Below, in pieces: positions 7,529 to 13,457 of a DNA stretch of 13,457 nt. The notes beneath the pieces were generated by a model. It had not been told where the DNA came from, searched no databases, and was given only the letters and a program-made list of their open reading frames with translations. The position numbers and the translations under genes are program-made. Positions within the stretch are counted from its first letter, which is position 1, and every line of letters starts with the position of its first letter. The DNA comes from Polaromonas sp. Lineage in GTDB: Bacteria; Pseudomonadota; Gammaproteobacteria; Burkholderiales; Burkholderiaceae_C. The stretch spans positions 1 to 13,457 of the forward strand of contig JANYFF010000468.1 in the NCBI GenBank assembly GCA_025362825.1, given 5' to 3'.

Positions 7529-7550
7529 TCGATCTCGCAAAGTAGATCGA
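7529..7550 (-). repeat. Perfect 7-bp inverted repeat between lplT and ldcA
   Basis: TCGATCT (7529-7535) and AGATCGA (7544-7550) flank an 8-nt loop, starting one base past the lplT stop codon. There is no T-run, so it is not a classical terminator. It may stabilise the upstream mRNA or weaken read-through into ldcA. Confidence 0.4.
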
Positions 7551-7551
7551 T

Positions 7552-8835
7552 TCAGCCCGGTGCTGTTGCCCCGGCCCGCGCTGGCCCCGGGCGTGCATTC
7601 AAAAACCGGTGCCTGGCCATGATCAGCAGCATCGCCAGCGACACAAACAGACCAAACCCGACAATGCTGAGGCTCAAAGGCAGATCGGCAGACACCAGCC
7701 AGCCGTACACCGCCAGCATGACCAGCGAAGCCAGGCTTTCATTGAAGTTCTGCACGGCGATCGACTGGCCGGGGTGCATCAGCAACTGGCCGCGGTGCTG
7801 AAGCAATGCATTCATGGGCACCACGAACAGGCCTGCTGCCGCACCAATCGCAATCAACAGCAGCACGGCAATCCCTACCTGTGTGACCAGCAGCATCAAA
7901 AGTAGCAGAAGACCCAACACAAGTCCAAGTGGCAGCACCTTGAGCACCCGGTGCATGGGTACCCAGCGCGCGGCGCACAAGGCCCCCACCACCATGCCGA
8001 TGGCAGCAGCTGCCTGCAACAGCGCGGCTTGTGCCAGCGGCAGATGCAGCGTGCGCTGGGCCCATTGCAGGACGACAAACTGCAATACGGCAGAAGCTGC
8101 CCAGAAAAGGCTTGTAACGGCGAGTGATATCTGGCTTTCGGGATCGCGCCACAGCATGGCCAGTGACTGTTTGAACTCAATGACAAGGCGGCGCGGTTCG
8201 TTCAACGCCGAGGGCCGGCTGGCGCGGCTTGATGTGATAGCTGCGGCACAGCCGACTGCAGCCAGGTATACCGCGACCAGAAACACGGTGGCGCTGCGTG
8301 CCGGCGTGTCGGCCAGTTGCGGGATATGCTTGGTCGCATCCATCAGGTAGCTGCCCAGCGCCACGCCGAGCAGGATGGACATCACCGTAGAGACTTCCAT
8401 CCAGGCGTTAGCCCTAACCAGTTGCCCGGCCGGTAGCAGCTCCGGGAGAATGCCGTACTTTGCCGGCGAATAGGCTGCTGCGCCCAGGCCAATGAGGCCG
8501 TAAGCCAGCAGCGGGTGGGCGTTTGCCAGCAGCAGTCCGCAACCACACAGCTTGGAAATGTTGGTGACCAGAATGACGCGGCCTTTCGGAAAGGCGTCTG
8601 CCACCGCACCGGCGAAGGCTGCAAGCACAACATAGGACCCATAAAAAAACATCCGCAACGCGGGAATGGTCCAGGCCGCGGCATGCCGCTCCATCAGCAA
8701 GCCAATCGCTGCAATCAGCAGCGCATTGTCCGCAAGCGAGCTGAAAAACTGGGCGGCAATGACGGCCTTGACGGTCCTTGCAGACCTTGCCGACCCCACC
8801 ACCTGCTTCAAACTCGCAGTTGCAGCCACGATCAC
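7552..8835 (-). CDS. lplT: LplT-like lysophospholipid transporter (MFS)
   Basis: This 427-aa inner-membrane protein has the length and many hydrophobic segments of a 12-helix major facilitator. Several stretches match what I recall of E. coli LplT, which flips lysophospholipids from the outer to the inner leaflet for re-acylation: KAVIAAQFFSSLADNALL (23-40), GAVADAFPKGRV (77-87, the MFS loop 2-3 motif) and GAAAYSPAKYGILPEL (118-133). In E. coli lplT is cotranscribed with the acyltransferase gene aas. No aas-like gene is visible here; an OlsB-like acyltransferase takes that place. The GTG start overlaps the olsB stop as GTGA, which points to coupled translation; a second GTG at 8829 is an alternative start. 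The family is certain; the exact lipid moved is inferred and may differ because of the partner genes. Confidence 0.87.
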   Translation of the reverse strand: MIVAATASLKQVVGSARSARTVKAVIAAQFFSSLADNALLIAAIGLLMERHAAAWTIPALRMFFYGSYVVLAAFAGAVADAFPKGRVILVTNISKLCGCGLLLANAHPLLAYGLIGLGAAAYSPAKYGILPELLPAGQLVRANAWMEVSTVMSILLGVALGSYLMDATKHIPQLADTPARSATVFLVAVYLAAVGCAAAITSSRASRPSALNEPRRLVIEFKQSLAMLWRDPESQISLAVTSLFWAASAVLQFVVLQWAQRTLHLPLAQAALLQAAAAIGMVVGALCAARWVPMHRVLKVLPLGLVLGLLLLLMLLVTQVGIAVLLLIAIGAAAGLFVVPMNALLQHRGQLLMHPGQSIAVQNFNESLASLVMLAVYGWLVSADLPLSLSIVGFGLFVSLAMLLIMARHRFLNARPGPARAGATAPG

Positions 8836-9674
8836 CCGCCCATAAAGTGTTTACGGTAGCGTGGCGCGAGTTCGTGGACACGCAGCATCATGGGCAGGTC
8901 GGCGGTATTAAAGGCTGCATCGAGTGCAGGCGGTCCGAGCAGCCGGGCGCCGCAGCGCAAATAGCCCTTGATCAATGGCGGCGTTGTGTTGACGCCGCGC
9001 AGGTCCGCAGCGCCTGGCCACAAACCGTCATCGAGCGTCAGCGGAAACGCCTGTCGCGGCTGCACCTGCCACTGCGCGTCTACCAGGTGCGTGCATTGCA
9101 GCGAGCGCCATAGCCGGGTCGCGCCCTGCCCGCCGTCGGCCAGCCCGACGCTGGCGCAGCCAATCATGGTTTCAAGGCGGTGCAGAAACATGTACTGGCA
9201 AAGCGCCGTCCAGAGCGCCAGTATGACGCCGCCAGAGCGCCAATCAGGATGAACGCAGGAGCGCCCAAGCTCAACTGCACGCTGGCGCAAGTCCGCCAGC
9301 GGAGCAAGATCGAATTCGGTGTCGATGTACAAGCCACGGGCGCGCCGGGCGGCGTCTGGCGCAAGCACCCGGTAAGTCCCCACCAGCAAGGCATCTGCAT
9401 CGTCCTCATGCACAGCAGCCTTGACCAGCAGATGGTCACAAAATGGATCAAAGTTGTCGGCATCCAAACCTGCGTCGCACCCTGCCGGCGGGCTGAGACT
9501 GGCGCCCATCTCCTGCGCAAAAATTTGGTATCGCAGCCTTTGGGCCTGACGCACGTCTTCCTCGCAACTGGCCCACTGCACAATTAATTTGCGTGGCAGA
9601 GGCAAGTCAGGCACGGGTTGCAGGTTGGGCACCCATCGCTGCGAAGTTGCTAACAGGTTTGTCTGCAGGGTCAC
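8832..9674 (-). CDS. olsB: OlsB-like GNAT-fold N-acyltransferase (COG3176, 'hemolysin' family)
   Basis: OlsB transfers a 3-hydroxy fatty acid from acyl carrier protein to the alpha-amino group of ornithine, the first step of ornithine-lipid synthesis. The 280-aa protein shows that family's pattern: RLRYQIFAQEMG (46-57), FDPFCDHLLV (76-85), YIDTEFDL (116-123), the acyl-donor loop ELGRSCVHPDWRSGG (135-149) and ETMIGCASV (168-176). I chose the GTG at 9674 because GAGGA lies 7 nt before it. A longer reading from a TTG at 9710 would add 12 residues and overlap the ligase gene, but has no Shine-Dalgarno. The stop overlaps the lplT start. Ornithine is not proven as the acceptor: other GNATs of this group acylate glycine, serine or glutamine. 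No OlsA-type second acyltransferase is in the window. The symbol is a family-level guess. Confidence 0.8.
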   Translation of the reverse strand: MTLQTNLLATSQRWVPNLQPVPDLPLPRKLIVQWASCEEDVRQAQRLRYQIFAQEMGASLSPPAGCDAGLDADNFDPFCDHLLVKAAVHEDDADALLVGTYRVLAPDAARRARGLYIDTEFDLAPLADLRQRAVELGRSCVHPDWRSGGVILALWTALCQYMFLHRLETMIGCASVGLADGGQGATRLWRSLQCTHLVDAQWQVQPRQAFPLTLDDGLWPGAADLRGVNTTPPLIKGYLRCGARLLGPPALDAAFNTADLPMMLRVHELAPRYRKHFMGG

Positions 9675-9681
9675 GATGTCA

Positions 9682-9686
9682 TCCTC
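9682..9686 (-). promoter_or_regulatory. Ribosome binding site of olsB-like gene, overlapping the upstream stop codon
   Basis: GAGGA lies 7 nt before the GTG at 9674 on the minus strand. Its first two bases belong to the TGA stop of the ATP-grasp gene (9685-9687), so a terminating ribosome is delivered onto this site. It decides the start in favour of GTG 9674 over TTG 9710. Confidence 0.6.
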
Positions 9687-10797
9687 AGTTTGAGGGTGGA
9701 TAAGCGGCAATGAGCTGTTGCTGGCGCCGGTTCAGCCGCATCAAAGCCAGCAGACCGATCGGTTGAAATCCAGCACGGCGCATGGCGTGGCCGATGGCAA
9801 AAGCCAGCCGCTGTTTTTCAAAGATCATGCGAAAACCGTCAAGCAAGCCAGTCTCAGGGTCCCAGGCCTGGATGGCCTCAGAGCCTGCACCGTTGACTTC
9901 CATGATGGTGAAACCGGTTCCAGCGCGCAACTCCTGCAGCTTGTCGAAGCGCACATCAAAGCGGCCAAAGTGAAACATCGGCATGTCGCGTGCAATGGCA
10001 TCTATCGCCTGGGTTAACTCAGGTGTGATGTGGGAGCAACCGTCACGGTACAGGCCACCGACCCGTGTGGAGCCGACGGTTGCCAGGCGCACAACTTCGC
10101 CGTCTGCAGGCACGCGCTGGTCATCATGGCTGCATTGATGACGGTGCGATCGCGCCAGCCGACTCGCACGCGGATCTGCAGCGATCAGTTCCGCCAGGGT
10201 TCGATGGCCATCGCCCGTTACACGCGGAAAATAGCGCAAGGTCAGGCCAGTGATGCGGCCGTGGGTACTCAGTGGATCGCGTGCATAGAAAATCCCGGCT
10301 TCGCCTTCCTGCGGCAGGTATTGCTGTAACACCACCGTCTCATTGGCGGGGAAAGCCGCCAAGTAGGCCTGCAGTTCAGGCATGCCCGAGACGCGGCGAA
10401 CGCCGTAGCCGCAAAGGCCCAGGTCGGGCTTGGCGATGAGCGGGAAATCAAGGCCAGCGCAGCTCAACACTCTATGCAGCTCGCCGTCGGACAGGCTGGA
10501 GGCAGTGGAAACTGCGCAGTAACGCGCTGTGGCCGAAAGGGCCAGCGATCCCATGCCGGCAAAGTATTCAAGTTTGCCCTCGCCTACCAGACCGCCAGAC
10601 GTGATGGCCGGATTGGCGGCCGTTGGCAATGTCAGGCTGCGATAGCGCAGGGCTAGCCAGAACCATTGAAGTGTCAAGGGAACGCAAATCAGCCATTTGG
10701 GCATGCGTTCAAGAGCGTTACGCGTGGCGCTAGCGGTAAGGGACGCGCCATCAGACAAGGTTTGCAGGGGAGCCTGCATGGGTAAATCAGCCTGCAT
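9685..10797 (-). CDS. ATP-grasp ligase-like protein (D-Ala-D-Ala ligase/carboxylate-amine ligase type)
   Basis: ATP-grasp enzymes activate a carboxylate as an acyl phosphate and join it to an amine or thiol. From the chosen start the protein has 370 aa. Its ATP-grasp signature includes LIAKPDLGLCGYGV (nucleotide lysine K123 and the flexible loop 124-132), VLQQYLP (156-162), TGDGHRTL (194-201), FDVRFD (280-285) and IMEVNGAGSEAI (298-309, with E300 and N302 as likely magnesium ligands). A hydrophobic segment at 34-51 (LICVPLTLQWFWLALRY) precedes the catalytic domain and may tether it to the membrane. The frame is open upstream into tadA, but the first start codons after the tadA stop are the ATGs at 10797 and 10779, neither with a Shine-Dalgarno. 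The gene order links it to the N-acyltransferase and lysolipid transporter. Substrates are unknown. Confidence 0.8.
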   Translation of the reverse strand: MQADLPMQAPLQTLSDGASLTASATRNALERMPKWLICVPLTLQWFWLALRYRSLTLPTAANPAITSGGLVGEGKLEYFAGMGSLALSATARYCAVSTASSLSDGELHRVLSCAGLDFPLIAKPDLGLCGYGVRRVSGMPELQAYLAAFPANETVVLQQYLPQEGEAGIFYARDPLSTHGRITGLTLRYFPRVTGDGHRTLAELIAADPRASRLARSHRHQCSHDDQRVPADGEVVRLATVGSTRVGGLYRDGCSHITPELTQAIDAIARDMPMFHFGRFDVRFDKLQELRAGTGFTIMEVNGAGSEAIQAWDPETGLLDGFRMIFEKQRLAFAIGHAMRRAGFQPIGLLALMRLNRRQQQLIAAYPPSN

Positions 10798-10798
10798 G
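10771..10798 (-). repeat. Tandem 10-bp direct repeat at the ATP-grasp start
   Basis: AGCCTGCATG occurs at 10771-10780 and again at 10789-10798, an 18-bp period. On the coding strand each copy supplies an in-frame ATGCAGGCT, so the protein begins Met-Gln-Ala-Asp-Leu-Pro-Met-Gln-Ala. It makes the start ambiguous by six residues. Confidence 0.5.
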
Positions 10799-10885
10799 TA
10801 GCACCGATTATTTGTCAGCAGCTCAAAGTCGCTGTACGCCTCGGTATCCGCGTGATGTAGGCCGCCGCCGCCATTTTGGTTGCAG

Positions 10886-12325
10886 TCAGGCAGAAGGCAA
10901 ATAGTCGCTGAAAAACCGTGTTGCCTGCTCTGCAAAAGCTTCGCCATGCTCCTGCACAAAGTGGCCAGCCTGCGCCAGAACCAAGGGATCGCCACAGCCG
11001 CGAATATTGGCTTGCAGTTCGCGCATGACCGGTGGCCCCAGAACCGGGTCCTGTGCACCGACCACCATCAGGGTCTGTCCGTTCCAGCGCTCACGCCAGA
11101 AGCCGCGGGCCTCGCGCGAGATGGTGGCGCCGTCAGATGCGGGGAACTCCGGAACCATGGCCGGGAAAGCCCGCAACGCGGCGCGGTGACCCCTGTCGGG
11201 GAAGGGTGCGTTGTAGGCCGCGCATTCGTCAGCGCCCATTTGCGGATTGCCCCTTGCAAACAGCCGGGCTACGTCAAATTCAGGATTTTTGGCGCACATC
11301 TCGCGCCAGGCCAGAAAGCCTGGCGGCAAAGGCGCATTGCCGGTGGCCAAGGTGGTGTTCATAACCAGCAGGCCCTTGTAGCGCGCCGTCTCTGTCATCG
11401 GCAGGGTCAGGCCCAGCAGGCCGCCCCAGTCCTGCACCACCAGCACAACATTTTGCAGATCGAGGTAGGCCACAAGTTCGAGCAAATTCTGCCGATGCGT
11501 GCCAAAGCTGTGAAAGCTGTCTTTTTTGGGCTTGTCGCTCTTGCCAAAACCAACCATGTCAGGTGCGACAACGCGGTGACCTGCACCTAAAAAGGCAGGA
11601 ATCATCTTGCGGTAGAGATAGCTCCAGCCGGGGTTGCCGTGCAAGCAAAGAAACGTCAGCGCACCGACTGGTGTCGGTTCGGCTGTTGGTGCTTCGTCCA
11701 GGTAATGCATGCGCAGCCCTGACAGACTGGGAAGTTCGCTGACATAACGCGGCTGCCACGGATAGCCTGGCAGGCCTTCAAAAGCAGAATCCGGCGTACG
11801 CAAGGCGTCGTCGCGCAGGGGGTGCGCAAGCCGCGCAGCATCGCGCTTGTCCAGCCGGCGCTGCTGGAAAAACGCCTGCAGCAAGGCGGCGCTTTCTTCG
11901 GCCATCACCCCGCCCTCAATGTGCGTATGGTGGTTCAGCTGCTGCTTTGCAAACAGGTCAACGACCGAGCCGGCGGTGCCGGTTTTCGGGTCAGGCGCAC
12001 CAAAAATCACTTTTTTGAGCCGGGCGTGCAGCATGGCGCCGCTGCACATCGCGCAGGGCTCCAGCGTGACGTACAGCTCGCAGTCCTCAAGGCGGTAGTT
12101 CCCGACGACTTGCGCCGCGGCGCGCAGTGCAACGATCTCTGCATGGGCGGTGGGGTCATGCGCTTCGACAGGCGCATTGCGGCCGGTTGCAATCACCTGG
12201 CCATCTCGCACAACCACAGCGCCTACCGGAACCTCACCCGCCGCTGCCGCCTCCCGGGCCTGCGCGAGGGCGAGCTGCATGAAAACTGCAGATGATGTCG
12301 TCTCAAGATTGGAGGGGCTTGACAT
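10886..12325 (-). CDS. tadA: TadA tRNA adenosine deaminase fused to a DhlA-type haloalkane dehalogenase
   Basis: One uninterrupted frame of 479 aa joins two enzymes. Residues 1-~157 are TadA, which converts the wobble adenosine of tRNA-Arg(ACG) to inosine: zinc ligands H61, C91 and C94 and proton shuttle E63 sit in DPTAHAEIVAL and LEPCAMCSGAML. After a charged linker (158-185), residues ~190-479 form an alpha/beta hydrolase resembling DhlA (haloalkane dehalogenase subfamily I). It has HGNPGW (229-234), nucleophile D299 with halide-binding W300 in VVQDWGG, a second halide-site tryptophan W340 in FLAW, acid D426 in GAQDPVLGP and base H455 in AGHFVQEHG. Both active sites look intact. I start at the ATG at 12325, which fits the length of E. 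coli TadA; a GTG at 12376 would add 17 residues encoded by the repeat. The hydrolase substrate is unproven: related alpha/beta hydrolases include epoxide hydrolases. Confidence 0.87.
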   Translation of the reverse strand: MSSPSNLETTSSAVFMQLALAQAREAAAAGEVPVGAVVVRDGQVIATGRNAPVEAHDPTAHAEIVALRAAAQVVGNYRLEDCELYVTLEPCAMCSGAMLHARLKKVIFGAPDPKTGTAGSVVDLFAKQQLNHHTHIEGGVMAEESAALLQAFFQQRRLDKRDAARLAHPLRDDALRTPDSAFEGLPGYPWQPRYVSELPSLSGLRMHYLDEAPTAEPTPVGALTFLCLHGNPGWSYLYRKMIPAFLGAGHRVVAPDMVGFGKSDKPKKDSFHSFGTHRQNLLELVAYLDLQNVVLVVQDWGGLLGLTLPMTETARYKGLLVMNTTLATGNAPLPPGFLAWREMCAKNPEFDVARLFARGNPQMGADECAAYNAPFPDRGHRAALRAFPAMVPEFPASDGATISREARGFWRERWNGQTLMVVGAQDPVLGPPVMRELQANIRGCGDPLVLAQAGHFVQEHGEAFAEQATRFFSDYLPSA

Positions 12326-12380
12326 TGCTATTATTTTTATAGCTACAGGCGACTGGATTGCGGGGGCTGCAGGCACTTTT
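12323..12380 (-). repeat. Dispersed hairpin repeat, copy C, in the tadA leader
   Basis: Read on the minus strand it has AGCCCC (12368-12363), a 19-nt spacer and stem GCTAT/ATAGC (12343-12339 and 12331-12327) with a 7-nt A/T loop. The stem ends one base before the tadA ATG. It fills most of the 83-bp gap between the small membrane-protein gene and tadA, and is inverted relative to copies A and B. Confidence 0.75.
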
Positions 12381-12408
12381 CATTACTTTTTCGCCATTTA
12401 TTGCCGAT

Positions 12409-12660
12409 TTATTTGTCATCTGGCATCGGACGAGCCTGCTGCATCGCGTTGTCAATGGCCTGCTTGTATTGCTGCTGGATCTGCTGCGACTGCTCCTGCG
12501 GCGTTGTGCCCTGTTTGACGGGCGTACCGTCGGGGCCGGTCAGCGCCGGTAATGCCAGGACGGGGACCGCCTGCTGCGTGGAAGTCAGCTGCTTTTTGGC
12601 CAGGACAACCACCACCAACAGAACCACCACCAAGCTCAAGACACCAAAAATTGCACGCAT
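12409..12660 (-). CDS. Small single-pass membrane protein, hypothetical
   Basis: This 83-aa protein begins with a strongly hydrophobic helix (residues 4-21, IFGVLSLVVVLLVVVVLA) followed by two lysines, the pattern of an inner-membrane anchor. The remainder is hydrophilic. It has a proline- and threonine-rich stretch (32-53), then a glutamine-rich, probably helical tail (55-76, EQSQQIQQQYKQAI) ending PMPDDK. By the positive-inside rule its orientation is unclear, since basic residues flank both sides. There is no lipobox cysteine and no domain I recognise. A weak purine-rich AAGAAG lies about 8 nt before the ATG. It sits 32 bp after the paiB stop and 83 bp before tadA, so it is probably cotranscribed with both. 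It may be a scaffold or a small regulator at the membrane, but no function can be assigned. Confidence 0.65.
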   Translation of the reverse strand: MRAIFGVLSLVVVLLVVVVLAKKQLTSTQQAVPVLALPALTGPDGTPVKQGTTPQEQSQQIQQQYKQAIDNAMQQARPMPDDK

Positions 12661-12692
12661 GTCAGTCTTCTTTCATGTCTGTGGAGTGCAAG

Positions 12693-13310
12693 TCATTCAG
12701 GCTCGCCGTCGAGTTTATCCAACCACCCTGCCAGCGCCCGCTCATCGTCGTTGCCCGCGGCGTACATGGTTTTCATGGCTGTCCGGGCTTCCGGGCGGTG
12801 CTGGTTGAGCTTGACCTTGCATTGAAAGTCGCTCACCTGAAGCTCAAATGCCACGATACCGGCCAGCATTTTGTGCTGGTACACCTCCCCCAAACCGCGC
12901 CATTGGGCCGCGTAGGCCGGCTCGTGGTCGCCGATGAGCTTTTTCAAAAGCGAGTCCTTGGCGGCCACGTCTTCAATCAGGCTGGCCTGCACGGTGCAGT
13001 GCACGGCAATGTAATTCCAAGTGGGTACGCGCGCCAGGTCAGGGTAGACCTGCGGCGACATGTAGGCGTGCGGGCCCAGAAAAGTAACCACAGCCTGGCG
13101 CCTGACCTGCAGGTAGCGCCAGTGCGGATTGGGACGTGCAACATGCCCAAGTAGCACCAGTTGCCCGTCGCGGTCTTCCAGATGCAGCGGCAGGTGCGTC
13201 ACATACGGCAGGCCGGCGTCGTCCAGGCTGATAAGGCTGGCAAAGGGATGCGTTTGCATCAGCGTGACGGCCTGTTCGCGATGGCCTTTAAATTGGGGCG
13301 GCTGGTACAT
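12693..13310 (-). CDS. PaiB-family FMN-binding protein (putative negative transcriptional regulator)
   Basis: The 205-aa protein is close in length to Bacillus PaiB (207 aa, recalled) and begins with that family's usual MYxPxxF. It has a split-barrel flavin-binding fold: HVARPNPHW (56-64), GPHAYMSPQVY (79-89) and VPTWNYIAVH (95-104) are the characteristic stretches. KLNQHR (167-172) followed by MKTMYAAGNDDERALAGWL is the expected C-terminal helix. PaiB was described in Bacillus as repressing sporulation and protease genes, but most members are uncharacterised and flavin or heme binding is more certain than DNA binding. The frame is open further upstream to 13445, but the added residues do not look family-like, so I start at the ATG at 13310. 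An alternative ATG lies at 13322. It is the first visible gene of the minus-strand cluster. Confidence 0.85.
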   Translation of the reverse strand: MYQPPQFKGHREQAVTLMQTHPFASLISLDDAGLPYVTHLPLHLEDRDGQLVLLGHVARPNPHWRYLQVRRQAVVTFLGPHAYMSPQVYPDLARVPTWNYIAVHCTVQASLIEDVAAKDSLLKKLIGDHEPAYAAQWRGLGEVYQHKMLAGIVAFELQVSDFQCKVKLNQHRPEARTAMKTMYAAGNDDERALAGWLDKLDGEPE

Positions 13311-13328
13311 GGCCTGAAGCATAGGCCA
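13310..13328 (-). repeat. Hairpin overlapping the paiB-family start codon
   Basis: TGGCCT (13310-13315) and AGGCCA (13323-13328) form a perfect 6-bp stem with a 7-nt loop. In the mRNA it would pair up to the T-position side of the start codon and hold the alternative ATG (13322) in its loop. No good Shine-Dalgarno is visible nearby. Confidence 0.3.
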
Positions 13329-13457
13329 AAAAATGCGGGTTTCAGCTGCCGGAAGCCGCCAGTGCATGCGCCCAAAGAGTTTGGACAGTCGCTGACGGCC
13401 CAAGTTCCGCAAGCCACGATACCTTGATGGACAGCGAAAATTCAAGCCGGAGGCGGC

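Noticed and set aside
10798..11058. Extension of the ATP-grasp frame upstream to 11058
   Set aside because: It would overlap the conserved C-terminus of the tadA-dehalogenase gene by more than 170 bp, and the added residues have no family-like features.
12326..12376. GTG start at 12376 giving TadA a 17-residue N-terminal extension
   Set aside because: The added residues are encoded entirely by the dispersed repeat and do not resemble TadA N-termini; the ATG at 12325 fits the family length. It is kept as a possibility in the findings only.
13311..13445. Extension of the PaiB-family frame upstream to 13445
   Set aside because: PaiB proteins begin with MYxPxxF, which matches the ATG at 13310, and the upstream residues look like non-coding translation.
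1..13457. CRISPR array, insertion sequence or phage module
   Set aside because: No regularly spaced direct repeats, transposase, integrase or terminal inverted repeats were found; the three hairpin repeats are kilobases apart and lie within or beside ordinary genes.

Overview
The window looks like chromosomal DNA of a GC-rich betaproteobacterium, most likely Burkholderiales/Comamonadaceae (Polaromonas, Rhodoferax or Variovorax type). This rests on the protein families, dense gene packing, frequent GTG starts and a small hairpin repeat I associate with that group; it is an inference from memory, not a search. No tRNA, rRNA, CRISPR array, insertion sequence or phage gene is visible.

Layout. 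The left edge holds the 3' end of a large-subunit catalase gene (katE, + strand). Converging on it is a minus-strand pair: a class III adenylate cyclase with a C-terminal FHA domain, then a penicillin-acylase-family Ntn hydrolase whose ATG overlaps the cyclase stop codon (ATGA). Upstream of these lies a stand-alone minus-strand aldehyde dehydrogenase. A 341-bp AT-richer gap separates it from a divergent 122-aa conserved hypothetical gene.

From 13310 down to 6520 seven genes run on the minus strand, packed like one operon: a PaiB-family FMN-binding protein, an 83-aa single-pass membrane protein, a TadA/haloalkane-dehalogenase fusion, an ATP-grasp ligase-like protein, an OlsB-like N-acyltransferase, an LplT-like lysophospholipid transporter, and the LD-carboxypeptidase LdcA. 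Several junctions are coupled: the ligase stop sits inside the Shine-Dalgarno of olsB, and olsB/lplT overlap as GTGA. The ATP-grasp/OlsB/LplT core suggests synthesis and movement of an amino-acid-containing lipid, with LdcA adding a cell-wall recycling step. No known pathway matches this exact set as far as I can tell.

The most striking structure is a dispersed ~58-bp repeat present three times with identical internal geometry (AGCCCC, 19 nt, then a 5-bp stem GCTAY/RTAGC around a 7-nt loop). Two copies lie inside open reading frames (the acylase and ldcA), in the same orientation and frame, adding about 20 residues to each protein. The third forms the leader directly in front of the tadA start codon. 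The second notable point is the in-frame fusion of a tRNA-editing deaminase to a DhlA-type haloalkane dehalogenase with both sets of catalytic residues intact.
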